Of a DNA stretch of 52,154 nt, positions 42,888-50,929 are shown piece after piece. The stretch's first letter is position 1. Each line of letters opens with the position of its first letter. Source of the DNA: CAZEJS01 sp964512645 (GTDB lineage: Bacteria; Actinomycetota; Geothermincolia; Fen-727; Anoxymicrobiaceae); the NCBI GenBank assembly GCA_964512645.1, contig CAZEJS010000022.1:1-52154 (forward strand), read 5' to 3'. Made by a program: the position numbers and the translations under genes. The notes under the pieces were generated by a model. That model saw only the letters and a list, made by a program, of their open reading frames with translations, had not been told where the DNA came from and ran no database searches.

Positions 42888-43739
42888 CTACTTCCCGGCG
42901 GCGGCGTTGTAGAGGGCGTTGCGGGATATGGGGGGGCGCGCCTCGGCGGCTACCGCGGCGGCGGCGTCCTTGAGCGACATGCCCTCCTCCTTGAGCCGCA
43001 GCACCTCTTCGACCGCACGCTCTATCTCCTCCGGGCCCGCAGCAGCGGGCCGGGCCCCCTCGACCACGATGACGATCTCGCCCTTCACCTCGCGCGACGC
43101 GAAGGCCCCGGCAAGCTCGTCCAGCCGGCCGCGCGAGACCTCCTCGAACTTCTTGGTCAGCTCCCGGGCTACCGCGGCGCGCCTGTCGCCGAACACCGCC
43201 AGCATGTCCCCCAGGGCGTCCGCGAGCCTGGCCGGGCTCTCGTAGAAGACCAGGGTCCTCCCGTCGGACGAGAGCGACTCCAGCGCCCTGCGCCTGGGGC
43301 CAGGCTTCCGGGGCAGGAACCCCTCGAACGCGAAACGCGCGGTGGGCAACCCCGACACCACCAGCGCGCAGAACGCCGCGCTGGGACCGGGCAGCGCTTC
43401 CACGGGAATTCCCAGCTCGATGCATTTCACCACCAGGTGGTGGCCCGGATCGGATATCCCGGGCATGCCGGCGTCCGAGACCAGCGCCACCGTCTCCCCC
43501 CGCTCCAGCCGCCCCAGAAGCCTGCGACCCGCCGCTTCACGGTTGTCCTCGCGGTAGCTGACCATGGGGGTGTGGATGTCGTACCTGGAAAGAAGCCGCC
43601 GGGTGCGCCGGGTATCTTCCGCGGCCACCACGTCCGCCTCGCGCAGGGCTTCCAGCGCCCGCAGGGTAATGTCCTCGAGATTGCCTATCGGCGTAGCGCA
43701 GAGGCGCAGCCTGCCCCGGTCCGTACCCCCGCGCTCCAC
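42888..43739 (-). CDS. rsmI: 16S rRNA 2'-O-ribose C1402 methyltransferase RsmI
   Basis: A 283-residue tetrapyrrole-methylase-fold enzyme. It opens LCATPIGNLEDITLRALEAL, then VVAAEDTRRTRRLLSRYDI, ALVSDAGMPGISDPGH and EALPGPSA, and ends with an RsmI-type C-terminal helix-turn-helix (LKDAAAAVAAE). It methylates 16S rRNA C1402 together with RsmH. GTG start only six bases after the stop of the L,D-transpeptidase gene, so the two are co-transcribed. Confidence 0.95.
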   Translation of the reverse strand: MERGGTDRGRLRLCATPIGNLEDITLRALEALREADVVAAEDTRRTRRLLSRYDIHTPMVSYREDNREAAGRRLLGRLERGETVALVSDAGMPGISDPGHHLVVKCIELGIPVEALPGPSAAFCALVVSGLPTARFAFEGFLPRKPGPRRRALESLSSDGRTLVFYESPARLADALGDMLAVFGDRRAAVARELTKKFEEVSRGRLDELAGAFASREVKGEIVIVVEGARPAAAGPEEIERAVEEVLRLKEEGMSLKDAAAAVAAEARPPISRNALYNAAAGK

Positions 43740-43745
43740 GCCCGC

Positions 43746-45851
43746 CTACCGCTGGATGCTGAAGTACATCGCGCGCTCGCAGACGATCGGCAGGTCGCCG
43801 GTGAGCGCCGTCGAGAACTCCGTGTTGGTAAGGCCCTCGATAGCGTCAACGTGCACCGTGTAGCGGCTGTGAGGAGCCACGTCGTACGAGATCGCCTTTA
43901 TGCCGCCACCGGGCAGCAGGTAGTTGGTATCGACCCGCACCGCGGCGTCGTTCGGGTTCATGATGAGCAGGTAGGTGTCGTAGTTGCCGCCGGTGTAGCC
44001 CTCCGCCAGGTACCAGAACCGCTCGGCCTCGGGCACGCCCGACGCGTCCGAGCCGCCGGACCTGCCGTAGCTCACGAAGTACTGCGAGCGCTCGACGACT
44101 ATCGGGGTGTCGGCCTCGACGAACGTCGAAACCTCGGCGCTCTCGAGCTCGGGTATCTCGTCCACGTGGATGGTGAAGCGGGAGCGGGGCAGCAGGTTGT
44201 AGGACTTCTCTATGTTCACCCCGTCGCTCCTCATGAAGGTGACCCTCGCCCTGGTCGCCGTGGACCGCGGGTTCAGCAGAAGCACGTACTCGTCGAACTC
44301 GCCGCCGGTGTAGCCCTCGGCCAGGTACCAGGTATCGGAGGGCCGGGAAACCGCCGCGTTCGCGGTGCCGTCGTCGCGCCCGAAGTAGTTGAAATACTGG
44401 GCCCGCTCCACAACCACTGCCTGGTCGCAGGTCACCGTCGTGGAGACCTCGGCGTCCGCGAGCTCGGGGATGTCATCGACGTGCAGCGACATCCTGGAGG
44501 TCGGTTTGATCGGATAGTCGTACTCGTAGGTCGTACCGTCGGGCTTCATGTACCGCACGTGAACGGTCCCACCCTGGGCGGTGGGGTTCTGCACCAGCAC
44601 GTAGAGGTCGAAGTCCCCCCCGGTGTAGCCCTCGGCGAGGTGCCACTCCTTCTCGCAGCCGGTCACCCCGGCGGAAGCGGTCCCGCCGTTCTTGCCCATG
44701 TAATCGTGGAAGTACATCGAGCGCTCGGCGGAAATGGGCACGTCCGAGTGGAGCTGGGCCGCAACCTCGACGTCCTCCAGCCCGGGGACGTCGGCGACGT
44801 TCAGCGTCGAGCGCGAGAACGGCTTGATGGACAGGGAAGCGGGCGCCACCGACCCGTCCGGCCTCATGAAAGCGGCGCTGACGTTGGCGGTCCGGTCGGT
44901 CGGGTTCATCATGCAGATGTACTCGCTGAAGTTCCACGTCGTGCATCCCTCGGCGAAGAACCAGTCCTGCGAGAGCCTGCTGATACCCGCGCTCCCGTGC
45001 CCGCCGGTGTCGGGGGGCGGCGGGGGCGGTGGCGGAGTGTACTCGAAGTGCTGGGGGATCACGTCCACGCGGGTCCCGTTGGGGGCCCAGTTGTAGGCCC
45101 ACTGGGCGTCGGCGAGGGCCTGCCGGACGCATCCGTGCGACGCCCGGTGCCCCAGGCAGGCGGCCGAGGTCCAGGTCCCGCTCTTGGGGTCGTAGGGGAG
45201 CGCGTGCATCCCGATGTCCGGGGCAAATCCCATCCAGTAGTACATATAAACCCCGCCGTACTTCACGGAAATCGCCCGGTACTGGTGGTCGTAGATCGAG
45301 AAGACACCGTACGGGGTGGGGTGCGAGGCGGTCCCGGTGGAGACCAGGTGGGTCTTGACCATGACGTTGCCCTCGAAGCAGTAGAGCCTCTGGTCGTAGA
45401 CCGAGATGATGATGCGCTTCTCGCCGGCCCCACCCGTGGCCGAAGCGGCGCGGGCGGAAAGCGTTCTCCGGGCGGTGTTGCCGGCGGGGCTCTCGGCGCC
45501 CCCGTCTCCCAGCAGGGACACGCGGTAGTAATAGGTGGTTCCGGGTTCCAGGTTCAGGTCGACGTATTCCATCACGTTCAACCTGGTGTCGGCCTCCCCG
45601 GTGTGCACGATCTTGAAGCCGCCCGCGGGGCGTTCGGACCTGTAAACCCTGAAGCCCCGCACCGCCGAGGGCCGGGAGACCTTCCACGAGAGCAGCAGGC
45701 ACGTCCCGTCGCTGGACGTCGGCAGCCCCACTTTCAGGTCCGTCGGCGCCGGGGGCGCTTCCCCGGCAAACGCCGCCGGCACCAGCAGCGCGATCACCAG
45801 GACCGCGACGGCCGCGGCCAGTATTCCCCTGAAGCTCTTGCCCTTAATCAA
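43746..45851 (-). CDS. Secreted L,D-transpeptidase with Fn3 domain and four AEG modules
   Basis: A 701-residue exported protein. A signal peptide at residues 1-29 (MIKGKSFRG, hydrophobic core, VPAAFA) is followed by an Fn3-like domain (about 32-125) and a YkuD L,D-transpeptidase domain (about 135-270). The domain has PTPYGVFSIY, MHALP and the catalytic SHGCVR with H239 and C241. A poly-Pro linker (PPPPPPPP) precedes four modules of about 100-110 residues with AEGYTGGxFDxY-hhh-NP and ERAxYF. The enzyme forms 3-3 peptidoglycan cross-links or attaches proteins to the wall. TTG at 45851 has GGAGG nine bases upstream and gives a perfect signal peptide; an ATG at 45878 is poorer. Confidence 0.9.
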   Translation of the reverse strand: MIKGKSFRGILAAAVAVLVIALLVPAAFAGEAPPAPTDLKVGLPTSSDGTCLLLSWKVSRPSAVRGFRVYRSERPAGGFKIVHTGEADTRLNVMEYVDLNLEPGTTYYYRVSLLGDGGAESPAGNTARRTLSARAASATGGAGEKRIIISVYDQRLYCFEGNVMVKTHLVSTGTASHPTPYGVFSIYDHQYRAISVKYGGVYMYYWMGFAPDIGMHALPYDPKSGTWTSAACLGHRASHGCVRQALADAQWAYNWAPNGTRVDVIPQHFEYTPPPPPPPPDTGGHGSAGISRLSQDWFFAEGCTTWNFSEYICMMNPTDRTANVSAAFMRPDGSVAPASLSIKPFSRSTLNVADVPGLEDVEVAAQLHSDVPISAERSMYFHDYMGKNGGTASAGVTGCEKEWHLAEGYTGGDFDLYVLVQNPTAQGGTVHVRYMKPDGTTYEYDYPIKPTSRMSLHVDDIPELADAEVSTTVTCDQAVVVERAQYFNYFGRDDGTANAAVSRPSDTWYLAEGYTGGEFDEYVLLLNPRSTATRARVTFMRSDGVNIEKSYNLLPRSRFTIHVDEIPELESAEVSTFVEADTPIVVERSQYFVSYGRSGGSDASGVPEAERFWYLAEGYTGGNYDTYLLIMNPNDAAVRVDTNYLLPGGGIKAISYDVAPHSRYTVHVDAIEGLTNTEFSTALTGDLPIVCERAMYFSIQR

Positions 45852-45935
45852 AAAAGTCCACCTCCGTGGGCTCTCCATCCCGTATAACGGCACGAAAAGC
45901 CGGCCGACTGCAATCCAGTCTCCCGGCTTTCCAGA

Positions 45936-45941
45936 ATTATA
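45936..45941 (-). promoter_or_regulatory. Candidate -10 box for the L,D-transpeptidase gene
   Basis: Minus-strand TATAAT about 85 bases before the TTG start. No good -35 is found at normal spacing, so support is weak. Confidence 0.35.
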
Positions 45942-46053
45942 ACGACCGGAATGTGGAAACGCTACCATCCTGACCGCCGAATCCTCGAATCGGGCCTTGC
46001 GGGGAACCGGTCGGCCGCCGCGTGGTCCGACCGTCCCGCGCCCCGGCCGCTCC

Positions 46054-47163
46054 TCAGGCCGGGCCGATGGAGAACTCCACGGTGGCGGGACCCAGCTCCT
46101 TCCACTCCACGGAGCTCTTGCTCTTTTCCAGCGCCTCACGGAGCCCCTGGAGCGTTCCCGCGATGATGTGGACCTCGTACGGGTTCTCCACCTTAACAGT
46201 GACGTTGTCGCCGTCGAGCTTGAAGGCGACCGGGTTGCCGATCCCGTAGAGCGCCATGTTCTGGAGGTATTCCCTGTAGGCCTTCTCCAGCTCCTCTGGG
46301 GTCGCGACCCCGTTGGTCTCGTTGAGCCCGAGCTGGCCGACGTGGTCGACGGTCCACTCCCGCTGGGCGTCAACCAGCAGTTCGTTCACCTCTTCGCCGA
46401 GCTCGTTGACCATCTCGCGGAAGACCGCCGCGACCATGTAGCCGTCCAGCATCACCACCCTCGACCCCGTACGGGTGTCGAGGATGATGCCGTCGTTCTC
46501 CATCCATTTGAGGTGCGAGGACAGGGCGCGGGGCACCTTGCAGCGGGGGCAGCGGTCGTGCACCAGGTTGCCGGGGAGCATCGGGGCGAACTCGAGCTTC
46601 ATTCTCTCGGCCATCTCGGTGCGCTCCCCCGTCGGCTCGACCCTGATCATGTAGGTGTCGGGGCCCTCTTCCTCCCAGGTGTGCCGGAAGGGCACGCCCT
46701 CCATCGTCTCGAAGGCGCCAACGACGTTCGCCGCCATCAGGCTGAAGTTGAACGGGTTGCGGATGCGGGCTACGCCGTACTCACCGGGCTTGTACTCCAG
46801 CGTGGTGGAGTGGCACTGCCCGGTGATGACGCCCACCTTGTTGAACTGCTCCACGCCAAAGCGCTTCGCGAAACCGGGCATGGTCAGGGACCCCGCGCCG
46901 GGGATGCGGTCGAAGACCGCCGCGAACGTCGCCTTGCTGGCGTTCCTCTGGGCCTCGAAGGCGATGTGTTCGATGGAGATGCCGAGCTTGGCCTCGATGT
47001 TCGAGAAGAGGTTGTCGAGGAAGCCGAAATGCAGGATGGCCACCCGGAAATCCTTGCGCATGTGCTGGGTCAGCGTGCCGTTGTCGTTCCACCTGACGAA
47101 AAAGCTCACCATCCTCGGGAACCCGCACTCGCGGCAGCGCATGAGTGAGTATTTCTTGGCCAT
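46054..47163 (-). CDS. Internally duplicated CxxC (zinc-ribbon-like) protein
   Basis: A 369-residue cytoplasmic protein of unrecognised family. The two halves resemble each other. Half 1 has CRECGFPRMVSFFVRWNDNG near the N-terminus, then YGVARIRNPFNFSLMAANVV and HTWEEEGPDTYMIRVEPTG (about 125-185). Half 2 has CPRCKVPRALSSHLKWMEND from about 203, then GIGNPVAFKLDG, VKVENPYEVHIIAGTLQG and EWKELGPATVEFSIGPA at the end. Each half has one CxxC pair, so the four cysteines may form one zinc site. The pattern suggests an ancient tandem duplication of a ligand-binding domain. ATG at 47163 behind GGGAGGT; the frame runs upstream to 47220 without a ribosome site. It lies between two AEG-module genes on the same strand, with gaps of 200-320 bases. 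Confidence 0.7.
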   Translation of the reverse strand: MAKKYSLMRCRECGFPRMVSFFVRWNDNGTLTQHMRKDFRVAILHFGFLDNLFSNIEAKLGISIEHIAFEAQRNASKATFAAVFDRIPGAGSLTMPGFAKRFGVEQFNKVGVITGQCHSTTLEYKPGEYGVARIRNPFNFSLMAANVVGAFETMEGVPFRHTWEEEGPDTYMIRVEPTGERTEMAERMKLEFAPMLPGNLVHDRCPRCKVPRALSSHLKWMENDGIILDTRTGSRVVMLDGYMVAAVFREMVNELGEEVNELLVDAQREWTVDHVGQLGLNETNGVATPEELEKAYREYLQNMALYGIGNPVAFKLDGDNVTVKVENPYEVHIIAGTLQGLREALEKSKSSVEWKELGPATVEFSIGPA

Positions 47164-47296
47164 CCGTGAAACCTCCCGAAAGACGCCCGGGCGGGACCGT
47201 CCCCTCCCGCTAACACGCACAGTATATTACTTACATCATACGACGCGCCAAACAGGCGCCGCAAACCCGCGGCGGGCGGCGCAAGCCCGCGTTGAA

Positions 47297-47367
47297 GCGC
47301 CTCGGAGCGGCACCGGCCCACCGCGGACCTTCGCGCCTCGGAGCGGCCCGGCCCACCGCGGACCTTC
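47297..47367. repeat. Tandem direct repeat, two copies of about 36 bp
   Basis: 47297-47332 and 47333-47367 both run GCGCCTCGGAGCGG, then (A)CCGGCCCACC, then GCGGACCTTC. The second copy lacks one base. Intergenic, function unknown. Confidence 0.85.
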
Positions 47368-47437
47368 GAGCCGCGAACCGGCCCGGGGAAAAGCGGCGCG
47401 CAGCAGTGCCTGCCCCCGGCCGCCGGCGCACAGGAAG

Positions 47438-47467
47438 AGACCCCCGCCGCGAGGGCGGCGGGGGTCT
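47438..47467 (-). terminator. Terminator of the AEG-module protein gene
   Basis: A 12-bp perfect stem AGACCCCCGCCG / CGGCGGGGGTCT with a 6-base loop. It starts 18 bases after the stop of the minus-strand gene and is followed on that strand by CTTCCTG. Confidence 0.8.
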
Positions 47468-47485
47468 GCCAGGAAGCCCGGGTAA

Positions 47486-49063
47486 TCAGTACTCGCCGAC
47501 ACCCAGCGAGCAGTGTCCGCCGATGATGCCGTTGTATTCGAAGTACATCGCCCGTTCGGCGATAATGCCGAACTCGCAGTCGGCGCGTCGCCCGCCGGCG
47601 GCCCAGGCCTCGGCCCAGAGTTTCGTCGAGACCTCGGTGCTCTCCAGGCCCTCGATGTCATCGACTTTTATGGTCATCCGGCTCTTCCCGAGGACTTCGT
47701 ACTCCCTGGTCACCGGGTCACCCTCAGGCTTCATGTACTGCGCCTTCACCCTGACCGGCTCGTCGTTGGGGTTCATCAGCAGGACCCAGGTGTCAAAGCC
47801 TCCCGCGGTGTACCCTTCCGCCAGCAGCCAGTAGTCCTGCTTCTGGCAGGCGCCGATGGTGTTGTGACCGTCCCCGTTGTTGCCCCTCACGAAGTACATC
47901 GCCCGCTCGACGACCACGGGGTTGGACTCGTTGGAGGCGCTGCCCGCCCCGGACCCCTCTGCCCAGGACTCGACGATCGTCGCGACGTCGGTGGCCTCCA
48001 GGCCCTCGATCCCGTCCACCCGGATGGTGAAGCGTTCCAGGGGTTCGAGGACGAACTCCCGGGTGATGACCTTGTTGGGCTCGGGCTTCGGAGGCGGGGT
48101 CGGGTCGTGGGGACGCATCTCCCGGCCGCCTCCAGCCCCGTTCCGGGGAACCAGGAACGACGCCTTGACGTGAGTGCGGCTGTGGTTGGGGTTCATCACC
48201 AGCACGTAGGTGTCGAACTCGCCGGCGGTGCGCCCCTCCGGCAGGTACCAGGTGTTCGAGGGCGCCGGCGCCCCTATCGAGCAGTGCCCGCCGTTGATGC
48301 CGAAGTAGTTGAAGTACATCGCGCGCTCGGCTACCACCCCCGGCGCGTGCTCCCCCCCGGAACCGCCCGGCTCGCAGAAGATCTCGGTGCTCACCTCGGC
48401 ATCCTCGAGCCCGGGTATCTCGTCAACGTGGATGGTGAAGCGCCTCATCGGCTCTATCTTGTACTTGCGCTCGACGTAGTTGGGCTCGGTCGCGTGCGTC
48501 CCGCCCGCCTCTTTCCGGGGCGGCGTGATGAACCGGGCCTTGATGTACGCGGGCTCTTCGTTGGGGTTCATCACCAGGATGTAGGTGTCGAAGTCGTCCC
48601 CGGTGTAGCCCTCGGCCAGGTACCACTGCGTCGAGAGCTGGTTGGCGCCGATGGAGTTGCTCCCCCCGGCCTTGCCGCCGGAGTAGTTGAAGTACATCGC
48701 GCGCTCGACGACGATCCCGCACCCCTCGAGCTGCTCCACGATCGTGGAGACGTTGGCGTCTTCGAGCCCCTTGATCTCGTCCACCGCGATGGTGAAGCGC
48801 GACAGCGGCGGGACGCGGTACTCGCGGGGGTCGGTGGCGCCCGCGTCGGTGAGGAAGGTTACGCCCACCTTCGCCTCGCAGTCATTGGGGTTCTGGATGA
48901 GGATGTACGTGTCGAAGTTGCCCCCGGTGTAGCCCTCGGGGAGGTACCACTTGCTGTAACCGCACGCCCCGGCCGCCGCCGGTAAGACGAGCACGACCAG
49001 CGTTGCGAGCATCGCCGCGCTCAGGCAGGCGGCCGTGAGCCCCTTCACCTTGTTTATCTTCAT
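47486..49063 (-). CDS. Secreted protein of four AEG modules
   Basis: A 525-residue exported protein made almost wholly of four modules of 110-135 residues. Each begins WYLPEGYTGGNFDTYILIQN or a close variant, includes a strand-rich middle with RFTIxVDEIxGLExxxVST, and ends VVERAMYFxY followed by GGxxSIG. The signal peptide spans residues 1-30 (MKINKVKG, then AACLSAAMLATLVVLVLPAA). The same module occurs in the giant protein and the L,D-transpeptidase of this window. Each has a YF/GG ending and an acidic patch; sugar or wall binding, or self-assembly into a surface coat, is plausible but unproven. I recall such repeats as a DUF5719-like family in actinobacteria, without known function. ATG at 49063 behind AAGGGGG. 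Confidence 0.85.
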   Translation of the reverse strand: MKINKVKGLTAACLSAAMLATLVVLVLPAAAGACGYSKWYLPEGYTGGNFDTYILIQNPNDCEAKVGVTFLTDAGATDPREYRVPPLSRFTIAVDEIKGLEDANVSTIVEQLEGCGIVVERAMYFNYSGGKAGGSNSIGANQLSTQWYLAEGYTGDDFDTYILVMNPNEEPAYIKARFITPPRKEAGGTHATEPNYVERKYKIEPMRRFTIHVDEIPGLEDAEVSTEIFCEPGGSGGEHAPGVVAERAMYFNYFGINGGHCSIGAPAPSNTWYLPEGRTAGEFDTYVLVMNPNHSRTHVKASFLVPRNGAGGGREMRPHDPTPPPKPEPNKVITREFVLEPLERFTIRVDGIEGLEATDVATIVESWAEGSGAGSASNESNPVVVERAMYFVRGNNGDGHNTIGACQKQDYWLLAEGYTAGGFDTWVLLMNPNDEPVRVKAQYMKPEGDPVTREYEVLGKSRMTIKVDDIEGLESTEVSTKLWAEAWAAGGRRADCEFGIIAERAMYFEYNGIIGGHCSLGVGEY

Positions 49064-49402
49064 CGACGCCCCCTTTCCGGGAACCCCGGCGGGGCTCCTC
49101 CACAACCGGCGCGTCCCGGCAGCCCCGGAACACCTTCGACATGATTATCGTCACCTGTTCAAGCCCGGGATAACACCCAACTGTTTTTTGTACGCCCGGT
49201 CGGTTTCCGCTTAATACCCGCTCACCGGGCGGGGCCCCTGCCGGCCGGCTGCGCGAGGGACCACCCCCGGGGCACGCGGTAACCAATGCTCCTGTCCGGG
49301 GCCCCGTGCGGACCCCGCCCCGGAGGGTCGCCAGCGGTTCCATCTGGTAGAATACGCGCCAGAAACGGTAGAAGGCGGTCGGGGACCGAAGGGGTGGTGA
49401 AC
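49064..49402. other. Intergenic region between divergent genes
   Basis: About 340 bases. An A/T-rich patch at 49135-49220, with GATAAT and a run of T/A (TGTTTTTTGTAC), may hold the promoter for the AEG protein. A GC-rich hairpin (GGAGCCCCGCCGGGGTTCCC on the minus strand) lies in its leader. No gene or riboswitch recognised. Confidence 0.45.
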
Positions 49403-49918
49403 GTGGCCGTAGACGCCATCAAGCTCAGACGGAGCGTCCGCAAGTACGAGGAGAAAGAGGTCACCGACGGGGACCTCGAGCAGGTGCTCGACGCCGCGAG
49501 ATACGCCGCGTCCTGGGCCAACAAGCAGGGCTGGCACATCGTCGTGGCCAAGAACGCCGGTACCCGCGCGAAGGTCTCCGAGGCGATCGAGGGCAACCCC
49601 GGGGCGAGAGCGGTCGGACAGGCCCCGGTGCTGCTGGCGGTCTGCATGGACCCCGAGGCGTCCGGCGACATGAACGGCAAACCCTACTACATGACCGACG
49701 CCGGAATCCTGATGGACCACCTGATGCTGGCCGCGGCCGACCTCGGGCTGGGCACCGTATTCATCGGAGCGTTCGACGAGGAGAAGGTGCGCCCGATCCT
49801 CGGGGTCCCCGGGAAGTTCCGCATAGTCGGGCTCACCCCCCTGGGCCATCCCGCGAAGATGCCGGGCGAGCGCCCGCGCAACGAGCTCGGGGACATCGTC
49901 CACCGGGAGACGTGGTAG
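49403..49918 (+). CDS. Nitroreductase-family FMN oxidoreductase
   Basis: A 171-residue nitroreductase-like flavoprotein. The N-terminal FMN-binding LRRSVRKYEEKEVTDGDLEQ, ARYAASWANKQGWHIVVAKN, the helix AGILMDHLMLAAADLGLGTV and the ending RPRNELGDIVHRETW fit the family. It probably reduces a nitro, quinone or flavin-like substrate with NAD(P)H; members also take part in cofactor breakdown. GTG start at 49403 behind GGGGTGGTG. Substrate unknown. Confidence 0.9.
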   Translation: MAVDAIKLRRSVRKYEEKEVTDGDLEQVLDAARYAASWANKQGWHIVVAKNAGTRAKVSEAIEGNPGARAVGQAPVLLAVCMDPEASGDMNGKPYYMTDAGILMDHLMLAAADLGLGTVFIGAFDEEKVRPILGVPGKFRIVGLTPLGHPAKMPGERPRNELGDIVHRETW

Positions 49919-50112
49919 AAAAACCCCCGCGGGCCGGGACCTCCCCGTGAAGAGACGCGCCTTACCCGGGGCACGGCGGGCCGCCCGGGGAGCGGTGGGG
50001 ACAGGCCCCGGGGAAGAGCCGGCGAACCGGTGCGCACCGGGAAGGGTCCGGTGGCGCGGGGATTGAAATATCGGACCGAACGCACAGGCCGAACACACGG
50101 AGGTGCGCAGGC

Positions 50113-50799
50113 TTGAACGTCACCTGCATCGAAGCGCGGGACATCCCCGACGCCTGGTTCCAGTGCATCTACCAGGTCATGGAAACCGGGCGCGAGTACG
50201 TCATCGACCGCGGCTCCTACGAGGGACAGAAGCGCCGGGAGTTCGAGTTCGTGGTGGTCAAGATCAACTTCCCCGAGGCGCGCCCCCTGGTCCCGCAGAT
50301 GCCCGAGGGCTCGACCCTCCCCCCGCCGACCGACATGGAGTTCGTGCACAAGTACCTCGACAAGCTGGTGAACGCCCACTCCAAGGCCGAGCGCGAAGAC
50401 TACACATACGCCGAGTTCATCGAGCCCCAGATCCCCGAGGTCATCAAGATGTACCGGGAGGACGGCTTCGGCACCAACCAGGCCTGCATGGCGGTGTGCA
50501 ATCCCGGGAGCATACTGCTCGACGACCCCCCTTGCCTCCGCCAGATCGACACCCGCATCTACCCCGACGAGAAGAAACTCCACTTCATAGTGTACTTCCG
50601 CTCCTGGGACCTCTGGGGCGGCTTCCCCTCCAATCTCGCCGGAATCCAGCTCCTCAAGGAGTACATGGCCGACGAGATCGGCAAAGGCGTCAAGCCCGGC
50701 GAGACCATCGCCGTCAGCAAAGGGCTGCACCTCTACGACATGTATTTTGAAGTGGCCAACCTTCGATTGGGGCGGAGTGGCGAGAAACCGCTTGATTAA
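50113..50799 (+). CDS. thyA: Thymidylate synthase, archaeal ThyA-like
   Basis: A 228-residue protein of the thymidylate synthase / pyrimidine hydroxymethylase superfamily. The catalytic Cys is in DDPPCLRQIDTRI. LHFIVYFRSWDLWGGFPSNL matches the ThyA RSxDxxxGxPxN segment for nucleotide binding, and KGLHLYDMYFEV the C-terminal nucleotide-contact HxY-like segment. The length and the PPCL form agree with the short archaeal ThyA proteins rather than the 264-residue E. coli enzyme. It would convert dUMP to dTMP, or hydroxymethylate dUMP or dCMP. TTG start behind GGAGGTG. It is the last gene before the composition change, so it may mark the element boundary. Confidence 0.82.
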   Translation: MNVTCIEARDIPDAWFQCIYQVMETGREYVIDRGSYEGQKRREFEFVVVKINFPEARPLVPQMPEGSTLPPPTDMEFVHKYLDKLVNAHSKAEREDYTYAEFIEPQIPEVIKMYREDGFGTNQACMAVCNPGSILLDDPPCLRQIDTRIYPDEKKLHFIVYFRSWDLWGGFPSNLAGIQLLKEYMADEIGKGVKPGETIAVSKGLHLYDMYFEVANLRLGRSGEKPLD

Positions 50800-50929
50800 A
50801 GCAATATTGGCATCTACAGAGGCTTTCAATTATCTTGATTACCAAAGCGTATTTCTTTTTTTTGAAGTTTTTTTGAAGTAACTTCATAACATTGAACCAA
50901 CGACGGCTTAGCTTCTTTTGGGGGTAGCA

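Larger units (their letters stand above)
47164..47485. other. Intergenic region with repeats and a terminator
   Basis: About 320 bases between two minus-strand genes. It holds the promoter zone of the CxxC protein (A/T-rich near 47221-47240), the tandem repeat at 47297-47367 and the terminator hairpin at 47438-47467. No gene seen. Confidence 0.6.

Noticed and set aside
43437..45887. 816-codon plus-strand frame opposite rsmI and the L,D-transpeptidase
   Set aside because: It crosses two real minus-strand genes; repeats in it only mirror the AEG modules.
45852..46373. N-terminal extension of the L,D-transpeptidase frame
   Set aside because: Ser/Arg/Thr-rich, overlaps the end of the CxxC protein gene, and would place the signal peptide in the middle of the protein.
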